Program-made: the position numbers and the translations under genes | Assembly: GCA_020849895.1 (NCBI GenBank) | Contig: JADZFN010000051.1 | Location: 1-50,761, forward strand | DNA length: 50,761 nt | Reading direction: 5' to 3' | Source: Verrucomicrobiia bacterium | Lineage (GTDB): Bacteria > Verrucomicrobiota > Verrucomicrobiia > JABWAM01 | Shown: one piece after another, positions 44,268-50,761 of the stretch | Position numbering within the stretch: position 1 is the stretch's first letter | Layout of the letters: each line of letters starts with the position of its first letter | Notes under the pieces: model-generated | Told to the model about the DNA's origin: nothing | The model's input: the letters and a program-made list of their open reading frames with translations, nothing else | Database searches by the model: none

Positions 44268-45089
44268 TTAAGGCTTCCGCCGGACCAGCTCGAAGTTCGC
44301 GTCCGCTGGAGCGAGGACGAGACGCTGCGGCCGAGCCTGTCTCACCTCGGCCTCGAAGCGATCACGCGAGGCGTTCATCGCCGCCACGAGCTCCTGGAGA
44401 TCCACGGAGGACGCGTCGCGCGCCGCCCTCCGTCCCCCCTCGAGCAGGAACAGCCCCATGAGCGTCATCCCCGGCGGATCCCAGCGCATCTTCCCGCGCA
44501 GATCGGCACGCGCCTCGCGACTGAATCTCTCCACGCCAAACGGTGCCTTCGAGAATTCCACGTCCGCAGCCTCCTCCCTCTCGCGCGAGGCGTGGAGGCG
44601 AACCACATTTTCCCGAAACCCTCTGACGCGCTCGAGGGCGGCCGCGTGGCAACTGTCGTTCATGAAGAGGAGGCGCGCGTATGAGGCGGCCACCCTGTTG
44701 AGAGCGGCCACGAGGTCGGAGGGCGCGAGGTCGGGTCCCTCGGAAAACTTCATCCGCCCATCCTCCTTTTGATGCGTCGAGAACCAGAGGATGAGGGTAG
44801 TCTGAGGATCGCCGTTCCGGGAGAGTTCTTCGAGCCAGCGGATGAAATCCTCCGCGGAACCGTTGTCCCAGCGATGGATCCCCGAGCCCGGCAGGCGTAG
44901 AACGTCCACGGCAAAATGTTCGAGGAGGCGCCCGGTTTCGGGGGCCATCGGGAGGTCGCTCACCCAGGAAAATCGGGAGCATGACGCCGTAGCGAGACGC
45001 ACGGGGCCGCTCCATTCCCAATCCCCGGCGAACGCGAACTGCGCCGCGAGCGCCAGCGCAAGGACCGCGCCGCGAACGGGGGTCTTCAC
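44268..45089 (-). CDS. secreted caspase-like (clan CD) peptidase, probable
   Basis: The 273-aa product from GTG 45089 starts with a signal peptide (RGAVLALALAAQFAFAG). It carries the caspase-type pair: His 106 at the end of a hydrophobic strand (TLILWFSTHQKEDG) and Cys 147 in a strand-end motif (ARLLFMNDSCHAAALE) like the DSCHS/DACRS of caspase-family peptidases. The middle DFIRWLEELSRNG also fits. It differs from typical caspases in having THQ rather than GHG. No prodomain partner is attached. The GTG start, 7 bases after the FecR stop with GAGG upstream, is chosen for the signal peptide. It lies 41 bases before the CHASE2 cyclase gene. A periplasmic protease signalling role is inferred. Confidence 0.68.
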   Translation of the reverse strand: MKTPVRGAVLALALAAQFAFAGDWEWSGPVRLATASCSRFSWVSDLPMAPETGRLLEHFAVDVLRLPGSGIHRWDNGSAEDFIRWLEELSRNGDPQTTLILWFSTHQKEDGRMKFSEGPDLAPSDLVAALNRVAASYARLLFMNDSCHAAALERVRGFRENVVRLHASREREEAADVEFSKAPFGVERFSREARADLRGKMRWDPPGMTLMGLFLLEGGRRAARDASSVDLQELVAAMNASRDRFEAEVRQARPQRLVLAPADANFELVRRKP

Positions 45090-45096
45090 CCCTCGG

Positions 45097-46161
45097 CTAG
45101 CGCGGGATCGTCGTCGGGCGGACACGGTCCATCTCGAGGCCCTCGCGCACCGGCCGGCGGATTTCCTCGCGGGTGAAGAGTTCGGCACGCTTGGCGGACG
45201 CCGCCGCGGCCGCCGCGTCCAGCCGCGACCGCGCCCTGGCCAGCTCCGCGGCCGGGGCGCCACGCGCGCGCGCGACCTCGAGTTCCGAGCGCGTCGCGCC
45301 CTCGGAACGGGCGAGGCCCACGTAGTCGTCCACGAGACTCGAGAGCCTCTCGTCGCCGGACACGTTCTTCACGACGCCGTTTTCCACCACGTAACGGCCC
45401 GCGGCCGAGTTGTCTACCCGACCGCGCTCGATCTTCATGGCGACATGAGAGGTGCTGTCGGCGCGCTGCTGGGCCAGTTGTACGACGCTCCCCTCGCGCA
45501 GCGTCACTCGCGCCTCGCTCGACCCGAGGGCGACCGCGAGATCACCTCCTTCCGTCCTCAGGCGGGAGTGGGAGTTCTCCTTGCCGGGAGCCAGTTCGGC
45601 ATCGAGCGTCTGACCGGCCGCCAGGGAAGATACGCTGAAGCTGCCGTCCTCCGCGGAGCGCGCGAAGACCTTCCCCTCGCGGCACTCGATGCGATTTGAC
45701 TCGCGACGGTCGCTCCGCACGGAGAACGCCGTTCCCACCGCACCGCAGACCGCCGTGGGCGTCTGCACCTTCAACTGGTAACCCTTGGGAAACGCCTTGA
45801 GGTCCACGTCCACACCGCCCCGCTCCAGATTCAGCGACACGACCCTGGAAAACTTGGGGTCGCGCGTCGAGGTGCGGATGACCACCTCGGTGCCGGGGAG
45901 CAGGCGGAAGCGGTTCTGCTCGTCGAAGGCGGCCACGAAGGAACTGCGCGCGCCGGTCCTCCCCTTCGTCCCAGCCTTCTGGGTCTCTCCCTCGCGAGCC
46001 GCCGACCAGCCCGCCGCGCCCACGGGCATGACCTCGCAGGAGGAACCGCGCGTCTCGCGGAGGGTGAAGCTTTCGAAGGAGGTTTCAGCGCCGGAAACCT
46101 GGCACGACAGGAAGGCGAAGGCGCTCACCATGCCAAGCGGAACCGCGATCCGGTATTTCAT
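45097..46161 (-). CDS. FecR-like periplasmic domain protein
   Basis: The 354-aa product starts with a signal peptide (YRIAVPLGMVSAFAFLSC, which might be lipidated) and has a FecR-type beta domain: RFRLLPGTEVVIRTS, VSLNLERGGVDVDLKAFPKGYQLKVQTPTAVCGAVGTAFSV and CREGKVFARSAEDG. The C-terminal third is Ala/Arg/Glu-rich and helical (ARARGAPAAELARARSRLDA). It is a free periplasmic protein rather than the anti-sigma FecR of iron systems, and no sigma factor or TonB receptor is near. It lies between the outer-membrane barrel and the caspase-like gene with gaps of 18 and 7 bases. Confidence 0.82.
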   Translation of the reverse strand: MKYRIAVPLGMVSAFAFLSCQVSGAETSFESFTLRETRGSSCEVMPVGAAGWSAAREGETQKAGTKGRTGARSSFVAAFDEQNRFRLLPGTEVVIRTSTRDPKFSRVVSLNLERGGVDVDLKAFPKGYQLKVQTPTAVCGAVGTAFSVRSDRRESNRIECREGKVFARSAEDGSFSVSSLAAGQTLDAELAPGKENSHSRLRTEGGDLAVALGSSEARVTLREGSVVQLAQQRADSTSHVAMKIERGRVDNSAAGRYVVENGVVKNVSGDERLSSLVDDYVGLARSEGATRSELEVARARGAPAAELARARSRLDAAAAAASAKRAELFTREEIRRPVREGLEMDRVRPTTIPR

Positions 46162-46179
46162 GGGCGAAATCTTGTGGGT

Positions 46180-47127
46180 CTAGAACGAAAAATCCATTCC
46201 GAGACGGACGGTATAGGCCTTGAAATCGCTGTAGCCCTCCTGCGTCTCGAAATCCAGGCGGACGGTGACCTCCTCGGCCGGATAGAAACGCAGGCGGGGG
46301 CCAAGGGTCCAGTAGTCTTTGTCGCGGATAACGGTGTCCGGGAAGGAGTCCTGGATCACGAAGTTGTGATAGCCGAAGCCGACGCCCGCCGAAAATTCTT
46401 TCACGATGTCGCAATTGATCGTGCCCAGAACGGAGACGCGACCCGTACTGAGGTCCGGCTGCCGCTCATAATCGTCGCGCACGTAACCGAAGCTTGTGGT
46501 GAGCGAACCCGACCAGAGGCCCTTGCGCTTGCTGACGCCCATGAAGACGGTGCCGCCGTTGGCGTCGCGATCGAGGTTGGAGGTCACCGCCCGGGTCAGG
46601 CGGTGCTCCGTCTCCGTGCGCTGGTAGGAGAGGCCGACGTTCAGCAGATCGAAGAACCGCTTCGCGAGATAAAGAGCGCCGCCGTCCGATTCGAGGCGTT
46701 CACTGGTGCCCTGAACGTTGGTCGCCCCGCGGTAGGTGTGTTGGTAGAGCGCGCCGAGGATGAGGCCGTCGTAGATGTCCACGTCGAAACCGAGATCGCC
46801 GCTGTATTCGTTGCCGGCGAACCCGCCGGGGGACGTGTCGTCGAAGGAGCGATAGGTCAGGGTGGGCGATAGCACGGGGTTCTTCCATTGGAGCCCGTGG
46901 GAGTCGAACAGGCTCCCCAGGCCGCCCACGAAGGTGTTGAGGGCGTCTGAAATCGAAAACGAGGGGTTCAGACTGGGCGCCGTCGCGTTGCCGATCTGTT
47001 GTTCCGGCGTGGCGGGGGCGGAGGCCGAGGTCGAAACATTGTTCGTGGGAGAGTCCCAGGCCATGCCCATGGGCGAAAGGATCAAGCTCAAGCCGAGGCA
47101 GACAAAACGGAGATCACAAGACTTCAT
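46180..47127 (-). CDS. outer-membrane beta-barrel protein
   Basis: The 315-aa product from ATG 47127 has a signal peptide (CLGLSLILSPMGMAW) and about 12 amphipathic strands with aromatic ends (LSPTLTYRSFDD, YSGDLGFDVDIYDG, LILGALYQHTYRG, GSLTTSFGYVRDDY, VGFGYHNFVIQD). It ends in YTVRLGMDFSF, with the terminal Phe that outer-membrane barrels use for BAM recognition. It looks like the autotransporter-barrel or OprB-like size class but has no passenger. It is first in the operon with FecR, caspase-like and cyclase genes, so it may take part in sensing. A TTGACA on the minus strand at 47187-47192 could be its -35 box, with a poor -10. Confidence 0.82.
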   Translation of the reverse strand: MKSCDLRFVCLGLSLILSPMGMAWDSPTNNVSTSASAPATPEQQIGNATAPSLNPSFSISDALNTFVGGLGSLFDSHGLQWKNPVLSPTLTYRSFDDTSPGGFAGNEYSGDLGFDVDIYDGLILGALYQHTYRGATNVQGTSERLESDGGALYLAKRFFDLLNVGLSYQRTETEHRLTRAVTSNLDRDANGGTVFMGVSKRKGLWSGSLTTSFGYVRDDYERQPDLSTGRVSVLGTINCDIVKEFSAGVGFGYHNFVIQDSFPDTVIRDKDYWTLGPRLRFYPAEEVTVRLDFETQEGYSDFKAYTVRLGMDFSF

Positions 47128-47208
47128 AGGAGAGGGGATAAGGATGCAGACGCGCTTTTCCAGCCCTACCTTCTGACGGCGGAGAGTGTCAACCTCCAAC
47201 TTCAATAT

Positions 47209-47240
47209 GGGGAATCAAAGAAGTGGGGAATCAAAGAAGT
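47209..47240. repeat. 16-bp tandem duplication
   Basis: GGGGAATCAAAGAAGT occurs twice, at 47209-47224 and 47225-47240, with no differences. It lies in the junction between the operon leader and the transposase remnant, and may mark an insertion or slippage event. Confidence 0.9.
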
Positions 47241-47520
47241 ACTCGCCGAGGCCGGCGCCCTGTTCTTCGTAGAAGAGCCGCCCGACGTACAAATCCTCCG
47301 CGGCGGAAGGAAGGATTCGAATCGTCACCTTCTGGCTGCCTGGGCGCGGCAAAAGAGCCAGGTGCCCGTGGAGTGGCTGGCTCGCCGATTCGGATTGCGG
47401 ACCCGCGGGGGCATGAGCTACAGCCTTCGCCAGGCGAGGAAACGCGTGGAGGAGGATCGCGCCCGCAAAGGAAGTGGAGAGCCCTCCTCCATCATGAAAC
47501 CCGGACTGACCCCTAGATGA
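47241..47520 (+). pseudogene. C-terminal remnant of a Y1/REP-associated-type transposase, tentative
   Basis: One frame reads KSQVPVEWLARRFGLRTRGG and SYSLRQARKRVEEDRARK, a helix-turn-helix followed by a basic helix as found at the C-terminus of IS200/REP-associated transposases in Verrucomicrobia, from memory. The catalytic HUH motif and Tyr are absent, and I see no start codon with a ribosome site. The frame is open to 47520. The rest of the 450-base gap between the barrel gene and the lipoprotein cassette holds only repeats. Confidence 0.45.
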
Positions 47521-47571
47521 CCCCTAGATGACCCCTAGACATGCCGGGTTCGCTGCAGCGCATGGTTAGGC
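47497..47571 (-). other. eroded attC-like recombination site (array end)
   Basis: Bases 47543-47571 are GCCGGGTTCGCTGCAGCGCA followed by TGGTTAGGC. The end GTTAGGC (47565-47571) fits the integron R' core, and the 29-base block recurs at 50671-50699 with one difference. CCGGGTT (47544-47550) can pair with AACCCGG (47497-47503), but no left R box is visible, so the site is truncated or disturbed by the 11-bp repeat. Confidence 0.45.
47507..47539. repeat. 11-bp tandem repeat, three copies
   Basis: TGACCCCTAGA is repeated exactly three times, at 47507, 47518 and 47529. It contains TGA and TAG stop codons in several frames and lies directly beside the attC-like end at 47543-47571. Confidence 0.93.
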
Positions 47572-47586
47572 CGCGTTCTCATGTCG

Positions 47587-47826
47587 TCAATATGGCTCGG
47601 TGCGAACTGTGAGTGAAACTCCAAACTTCTCCTGGTGCATCGTCGCGAATATCTGTGCGTTCTGCTCTGCAATGCCCGGATGACTGCTGTAGAAAATGCA
47701 AACCAAACCATCTGAATCCGGCTGCTTGTAAAGATACGCCTTGTGTTTGGCGTCCTCTGGTCGACGACCGCAAGACACGAGTAGAAGACATGCGCTCAAC
47801 AAAATGTAAAGTGTCGATGGTTTCAT
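47587..47826 (-). CDS. small predicted lipoprotein in a cassette
   Basis: The 79-aa product from ATG 47826 is MKPSTLYILLSACLLLVSC at the start, a clear lipobox (LLVSC) for lipidation, followed by a soluble part with HKAYLYKQPDSDGLVCIFYS and HQEKFGVSLTVRTEPY. A longer start at 47865 would add 13 residues and is less likely. The gene is flanked on both sides by attC-like features (GCCTAAC at 47838-47844 lies 11 bases upstream of the ATG), so it sits like an integron cassette gene. No family is recognised. Confidence 0.65.
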   Translation of the reverse strand: MKPSTLYILLSACLLLVSCGRRPEDAKHKAYLYKQPDSDGLVCIFYSSHPGIAEQNAQIFATMHQEKFGVSLTVRTEPY

Positions 47827-47882
47827 ACGTGTCGAGCGGCCTAACGGCTTGCGTGGAGGGGGCATGAAGAGTCACTTCTCAA

Positions 47883-47944
47883 GCGAACGCTGACGGTGAA
47901 CCTCGGCGCGGAACGCGCCGTAGCGTTCCATCGTCTGGTTCGCC
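47883..47944 (-). other. attC-like imperfect palindrome, 62 bp
   Basis: Outer boxes GCGAAC (47883-47888) and GTTCGC (47938-47943) are perfect complements. Inside, GACGGTGAAC pairs with GTTCCATCGTC leaving one extrahelical base and one mismatch. GGCGCG and GCGCC then close the terminal loop. This nested fold with a bulged base is the hallmark of integron attC sites, and 62 bp is in their size range. It lies just downstream of the restriction-enzyme stop (47953) on the gene strand, where an attC belongs in a cassette. Confidence 0.6.
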
Positions 47945-47952
47945 TCTTCTGT

Positions 47953-48939
47953 TCATCCAATCATCGTGTCGGGATACGGACCGAGAAAACGTTCCCCGTT
48001 GAAGTGAACAACGTGGTCAGGGTCTTCGGCAATCCAGACCTCTGTTTCCCAGGAAATCTGGCTCAAGAAGCGGCCCATTGCGTCGCGATCCTCGAATGCG
48101 GTGACGAAAACAAGACCGGTTCGAAATCCGGCGAACAACTCCTTGAGTTCCCGCCGTCGCTTCCCGTCCACAACCCCGGCACTTGTCACGGCTTCGCCGA
48201 TGACCAGCCATCCACGCTTCGGATCGTGAACGACAACATCCGGCATCTTGGCGGCAGAGTCAATGTGCACGCCAACGCGAGCAAAGTACTCGGTCTCGAA
48301 GTGCTGGAACTTGTTCTCGGCGTCTCCGACATAGAGAACCACGCCATCTGGCACAAACCGCGTGCAGAATTGCTCGATGAACGCCTTGATAAGTGGATTC
48401 TGGCCGCCTGGCGAAAGAGAGATCTCCTTTCCGGTGGGCAGTCGCACCGGGATACGGGCGATGTCTCGAGCACGCTGTAACTCCCGCTTGATCACATCTT
48501 TCTCGGCGAGATACCGCTGCAGCACGGTACTCCATGCGTCTGTCTTGAAAGCCCTGCACAGGATGAGAGCGGTTGGTTCGATTTGGTACACCGTCTTGCC
48601 GCTGTTCGTCGGGCGACTTGGCTCGTCCGGGTTCTTCGTCAGAAGCCCCTCTTCGACGAAGTACTTCACGGCTTCGTCACGGATGGTCTCGCGGGTGTTC
48701 GGGGCATATCGCGTGCGGTACTTGTCGGCCACGAAATCAATGATGGGGGTGATACCGCGCAAAGGGCTTTGGGCATTCGCCCAGGGGTCATAGGGGCCAA
48801 GATCGAGCATGGCGAGGAGAACGTATCCGGCAACTTCATTGCTTTGCCGTGGCCCGAAGCCCATTGCGCGCAGAATCGCAGTTGCTTCCTTGAGTTTCCG
48901 CGCGCCGCGCGGTTTGCTCTTGCCTGCGGTCGGACTCAT
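47953..48939 (-). CDS. BsuBI/PstI-family type II restriction endonuclease
   Basis: The 328-aa product resembles BsuBI/PstI enzymes (recognition CTGCAG). Its N-terminal half is helical and DNA-binding-like (AGYVLLAMLDLGPYDPWANA, RETIRDEAVKYFVEEGLL); the C-terminal half has the nuclease core PDVVVHDPKRGWLVIGEAVT and SAGVVDGKRRRELKELF, with the Asp and Glu of a PD-(D/E)xK-type site and GLVFVTAFEDRD. The start overlaps the methyltransferase stop as ATGA, so the methyltransferase is made first, which protects the host. The enzyme family is likely; the exact recognition site is inferred. Confidence 0.85.
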   Translation of the reverse strand: MSPTAGKSKPRGARKLKEATAILRAMGFGPRQSNEVAGYVLLAMLDLGPYDPWANAQSPLRGITPIIDFVADKYRTRYAPNTRETIRDEAVKYFVEEGLLTKNPDEPSRPTNSGKTVYQIEPTALILCRAFKTDAWSTVLQRYLAEKDVIKRELQRARDIARIPVRLPTGKEISLSPGGQNPLIKAFIEQFCTRFVPDGVVLYVGDAENKFQHFETEYFARVGVHIDSAAKMPDVVVHDPKRGWLVIGEAVTSAGVVDGKRRRELKELFAGFRTGLVFVTAFEDRDAMGRFLSQISWETEVWIAEDPDHVVHFNGERFLGPYPDTMIG

Positions 48940-50504
48940 GTCTTTAGCTCCCTTGCCACGATTTGATCAACCTCATCCTGCCCCGGCCCCCTGTCGCCGA
49001 TCTGATTTCCGATGGCGCGCAGTTGCTGCGCCGTCGGAAATCGCACATTTCGGAGGTCAGTCGCGTTGACCTGCGTGTGTCCGTTGAACTGGCGGAAGTA
49101 CAGGTCGAGGACCGACGAGTTGAGGTAGGCCCAAAGCCCCTTTGCCAAGAGCATGTCCAATCCCTTCCCACTGGCATGGATGTAGTTCAGGTGGTTCTCT
49201 AAGCCGACGCGCTGCGATCCGACGCGGACAGGATCGTAGATGCAGGCCACAACCCTGCGCCGTTCTTCCTTGGATGTGAACCGCTTCGTCAAGACGTACA
49301 CGGCAGCCGGGATAGTCAGGCTTTGCGTCTGGTCATCCTCCCGGATGGCATTCGGTTTTCGGCCCCGTTCCGCCGGCCAAGTGACGAACAACCCGCCGAA
49401 ATGGCAGGGATAGATCAGGGGGTACGCACCCTCTTCCGGCTTCTGTCGGATGTGCTCGCGCGCGCGGAAATCGACGACCCGGCCCGTCGAAACCGCGAGA
49501 CCAAGCCGGTCTAGTGTTGACCCCAGTCGGGCGACTTGACCACGTGCGGCAAGATGCTGTTCAGAAGTGGGGATGTGAATGAACGCTTCGGCATCGGCGG
49601 GCGAAATGATTTCTGTTGTCGGGAAGGTGCGACTGTGACCGGCGTCATGATGCCCCCCGCTGCTTTGCGAAACACGAATGCTGCTGGAATCTCGGGGATC
49701 CTTGACCGCGTGAAGAATCACGTTCTCCTGCAAGACATCATCATGTTTGAAAGTCGCCGTCCTGGACTCGAAGACGTGAATTCTGCGCAGACACATCTCC
49801 GAGAGCAGCCGCTGACGGAATGGCTTGAAGTAGGGGCCATTGCAGAAACTGCGCGGCGTGATGGCGACCAGTTCGCCCTTGGGGCGCAAGAGGCCGATAA
49901 TGAGATTCAGAAAGGCCGTATAGAGGTTCGTCGTCTCGGCTCCCACGGCGCGTAGAAGACGGTAACCTTCTGACGTTGTGGACAGTTTTCCGTACGGCGG
50001 ATTGACGATAGCCGCGTCGAATACCGGCGGTGCCTTCGAGAAGAAGTCGTGCCGCTGCATCTCGGCTGCTTCGGCGATGAAATCGACGTTGCGGACCGTC
50101 GCCAGGAACTCCACCCCGTGTTGTTGGCACGCGACGCGGCACGCTTCGTAGGTTTGCTCGATGCCCCGAAGAAGTGTTGCGTCCAGTTCGTAGGCCGTCA
50201 CTTCGATGCGCTTCGGCGGCATCTTTCGCTGCAATTGGCGTCGAACGAACGCAGCGGACAGAATACCCATCCCGGCCCCTGCGTCCAAGAGCCGTATATT
50301 GCGTGAGCGGAGGTGAAACATCGCCGCCATGAGGTCAGCAACATGCGGCGGTGTCAGAAACTGGCCGAACGCCTTCTGATGCTCGATCGAGACCGAGGCA
50401 AAGAAACGGGCGCGAAGTGCGTCGGCGACAGACAGGAGAGACTCCTCAACCGTCTCGCCGGGCAGGATCTCCGTAACCGTAGCAGCCCCTGCGTTCATTT
50501 GCAT
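48936..50504 (-). CDS. N6-adenine DNA methyltransferase of the restriction-modification pair
   Basis: The 522-aa product has FGQFLTPPHVADLMAAMF, the SAM-binding motif I RLLDAGAGMGILSAAF, and the catalytic motif IVNPPYGKLSTTSEGYRLL (NPPY), then the target-recognition half with LLAKGLWAYLNSSVLDLYFRQFNGHTQVNATDLR, all like gamma-class Eco57I/PstI-type adenine methyltransferases. It would methylate the A of the sequence cut by its partner. ATG 50504 is chosen among nearby Met codons; a second in-frame ATG lies 6 bases later. The longer frame reaches into the attC-like repeat and is not supported. Base use is less GC-rich than in the core genes, which fits acquisition. Confidence 0.92.
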   Translation of the reverse strand: MQMNAGAATVTEILPGETVEESLLSVADALRARFFASVSIEHQKAFGQFLTPPHVADLMAAMFHLRSRNIRLLDAGAGMGILSAAFVRRQLQRKMPPKRIEVTAYELDATLLRGIEQTYEACRVACQQHGVEFLATVRNVDFIAEAAEMQRHDFFSKAPPVFDAAIVNPPYGKLSTTSEGYRLLRAVGAETTNLYTAFLNLIIGLLRPKGELVAITPRSFCNGPYFKPFRQRLLSEMCLRRIHVFESRTATFKHDDVLQENVILHAVKDPRDSSSIRVSQSSGGHHDAGHSRTFPTTEIISPADAEAFIHIPTSEQHLAARGQVARLGSTLDRLGLAVSTGRVVDFRAREHIRQKPEEGAYPLIYPCHFGGLFVTWPAERGRKPNAIREDDQTQSLTIPAAVYVLTKRFTSKEERRRVVACIYDPVRVGSQRVGLENHLNYIHASGKGLDMLLAKGLWAYLNSSVLDLYFRQFNGHTQVNATDLRNVRFPTAQQLRAIGNQIGDRGPGQDEVDQIVARELKT

Positions 50505-50606
50505 TTCATGATACACGGGACGGTCGGTAAATGCAACCGGAATCTTGCAGTACGCCGTTTCCGGTGTGCAAGATCGGATGCGCCACCACGAGCATGTTGT
50601 GTCTAG

Positions 50607-50699
50607 GGCGAACGACCCAAGTTCAGCGACCCGACCCGCGGGACACGTGGATTGCAACCCCAGCGCGAAGGCCGGGTTCGCTGCAGCGTATGGTTAGGC
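50607..50699 (-). other. attC-like imperfect palindrome, 93 bp
   Basis: The right end is GTTAGGC (50693-50699) and the left end GGCGAAC (50607-50613), complementary at five of seven positions. Inside, CAGCGACCCG pairs with CGGGTTCGCTG leaving one extrahelical A, as in attC sites. The block at 50671-50699 repeats 47543-47571 with one difference. With the palindrome at 47883-47944 it brackets the restriction-modification pair. The last 60 bases of the window beyond it show no gene. Confidence 0.55.
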
Positions 50700-50761
50700 G
50701 CAATCGCTTGTGATTTGAACTCTACGACAAACTTGCGCGCCCCAGAAAGGTCTGCGGGATA

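Noticed and set aside
45097-46161. FecR-sigma iron-regulation system
   Set aside because: The FecR-like protein has a signal peptide but no cytoplasmic anti-sigma part, and no ECF sigma factor or TonB receptor is adjacent.
47507-47539. Possible CRISPR-like array
   Set aside because: Three 11-bp units are directly adjacent without spacers; this is a simple tandem repeat. No cas gene is in the window.

Overview
The window is GC-rich, gene-dense bacterial DNA. Several traits together point to the PVC superphylum, most likely Verrucomicrobiota (possibly Lentisphaerota or Planctomycetota). These are a PEP-CTERM surface protein, two pseudopilin-like proteins (one with the H-X9-DG C-terminal motif), a PduS/PduT microcompartment pair outside any pdu operon, large GH2-like glycosidases, a UroD/MtaA-type protein and AATCCGA-type tandem repeats. 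This is inference from gene families; no marker gene was compared and base composition was not computed.

Layout, left to right. 1-40: the 5' part of a CAU-anticodon tRNA on the minus strand. 0.3-9 kb, plus strand: a Gfo/Idh/MocA oxidoreductase, an agmatine deiminase, a polarity-type operon (proline-rich Roadblock protein, MglA GTPase, second Roadblock protein) and a 927-aa glycosidase-like protein. 8.9-14.05 kb, minus strand: a clear cobalamin riboswitch leads into PEP-CTERM protein, H-X9-DG pseudopilin, BtuF-like binding protein and a single-chain BtuD-BtuC fusion. 14.2-25.1 kb: housekeeping genes (tsaD, PHP phosphatase, ispE, mnmG, dnaN), a coupled pair for corrinoid chemistry (PduO-type adenosyltransferase plus corrinoid-activating ferredoxin/ASKHA protein) and a second pseudopilin. 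25.13-25.74 kb: a gene-free stretch upstream of dnaN with several DnaA-box-like 9-mers, a candidate chromosomal origin.

25.7-41.5 kb: UroD-like methyltransferase, heptosyltransferase, purB, miaB, a CBM9-like exported protein, an Ldh2-type dehydrogenase, envelope proteins, a minus-strand cluster (acyl-CoA synthetase fused to GNAT, GNAT, class III aminotransferase), and a coupled pduS-pduT pair. 41.5-41.83 kb: a small graveyard of a RelE-type toxin fragment and an IS3-type transposase fragment. 41.8-47.1 kb, minus strand: a four-gene operon of outer-membrane barrel, FecR-like protein, caspase-like peptidase and CHASE2 adenylate cyclase. 47.2-50.76 kb: an accessory region with a transposase remnant, tandem repeats, and what looks like integron-type gene cassettes (a small lipoprotein and a BsuBI/PstI-like restriction-modification pair) bounded by attC-like imperfect palindromes.

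Two themes connect the genes. B12/corrinoid chemistry recurs: riboswitch, uptake operon, adenosyltransferase, corrinoid activase, PduS/PduT, MtaA-like protein. The second is envelope-linked signalling: the MglA/Roadblock module and the FecR/caspase/CHASE2 operon. The riboswitch-controlled operon that adds two surface-type proteins to a B12 importer, and the barrel-FecR-caspase-CHASE2 operon, are the best candidates for undescribed systems.
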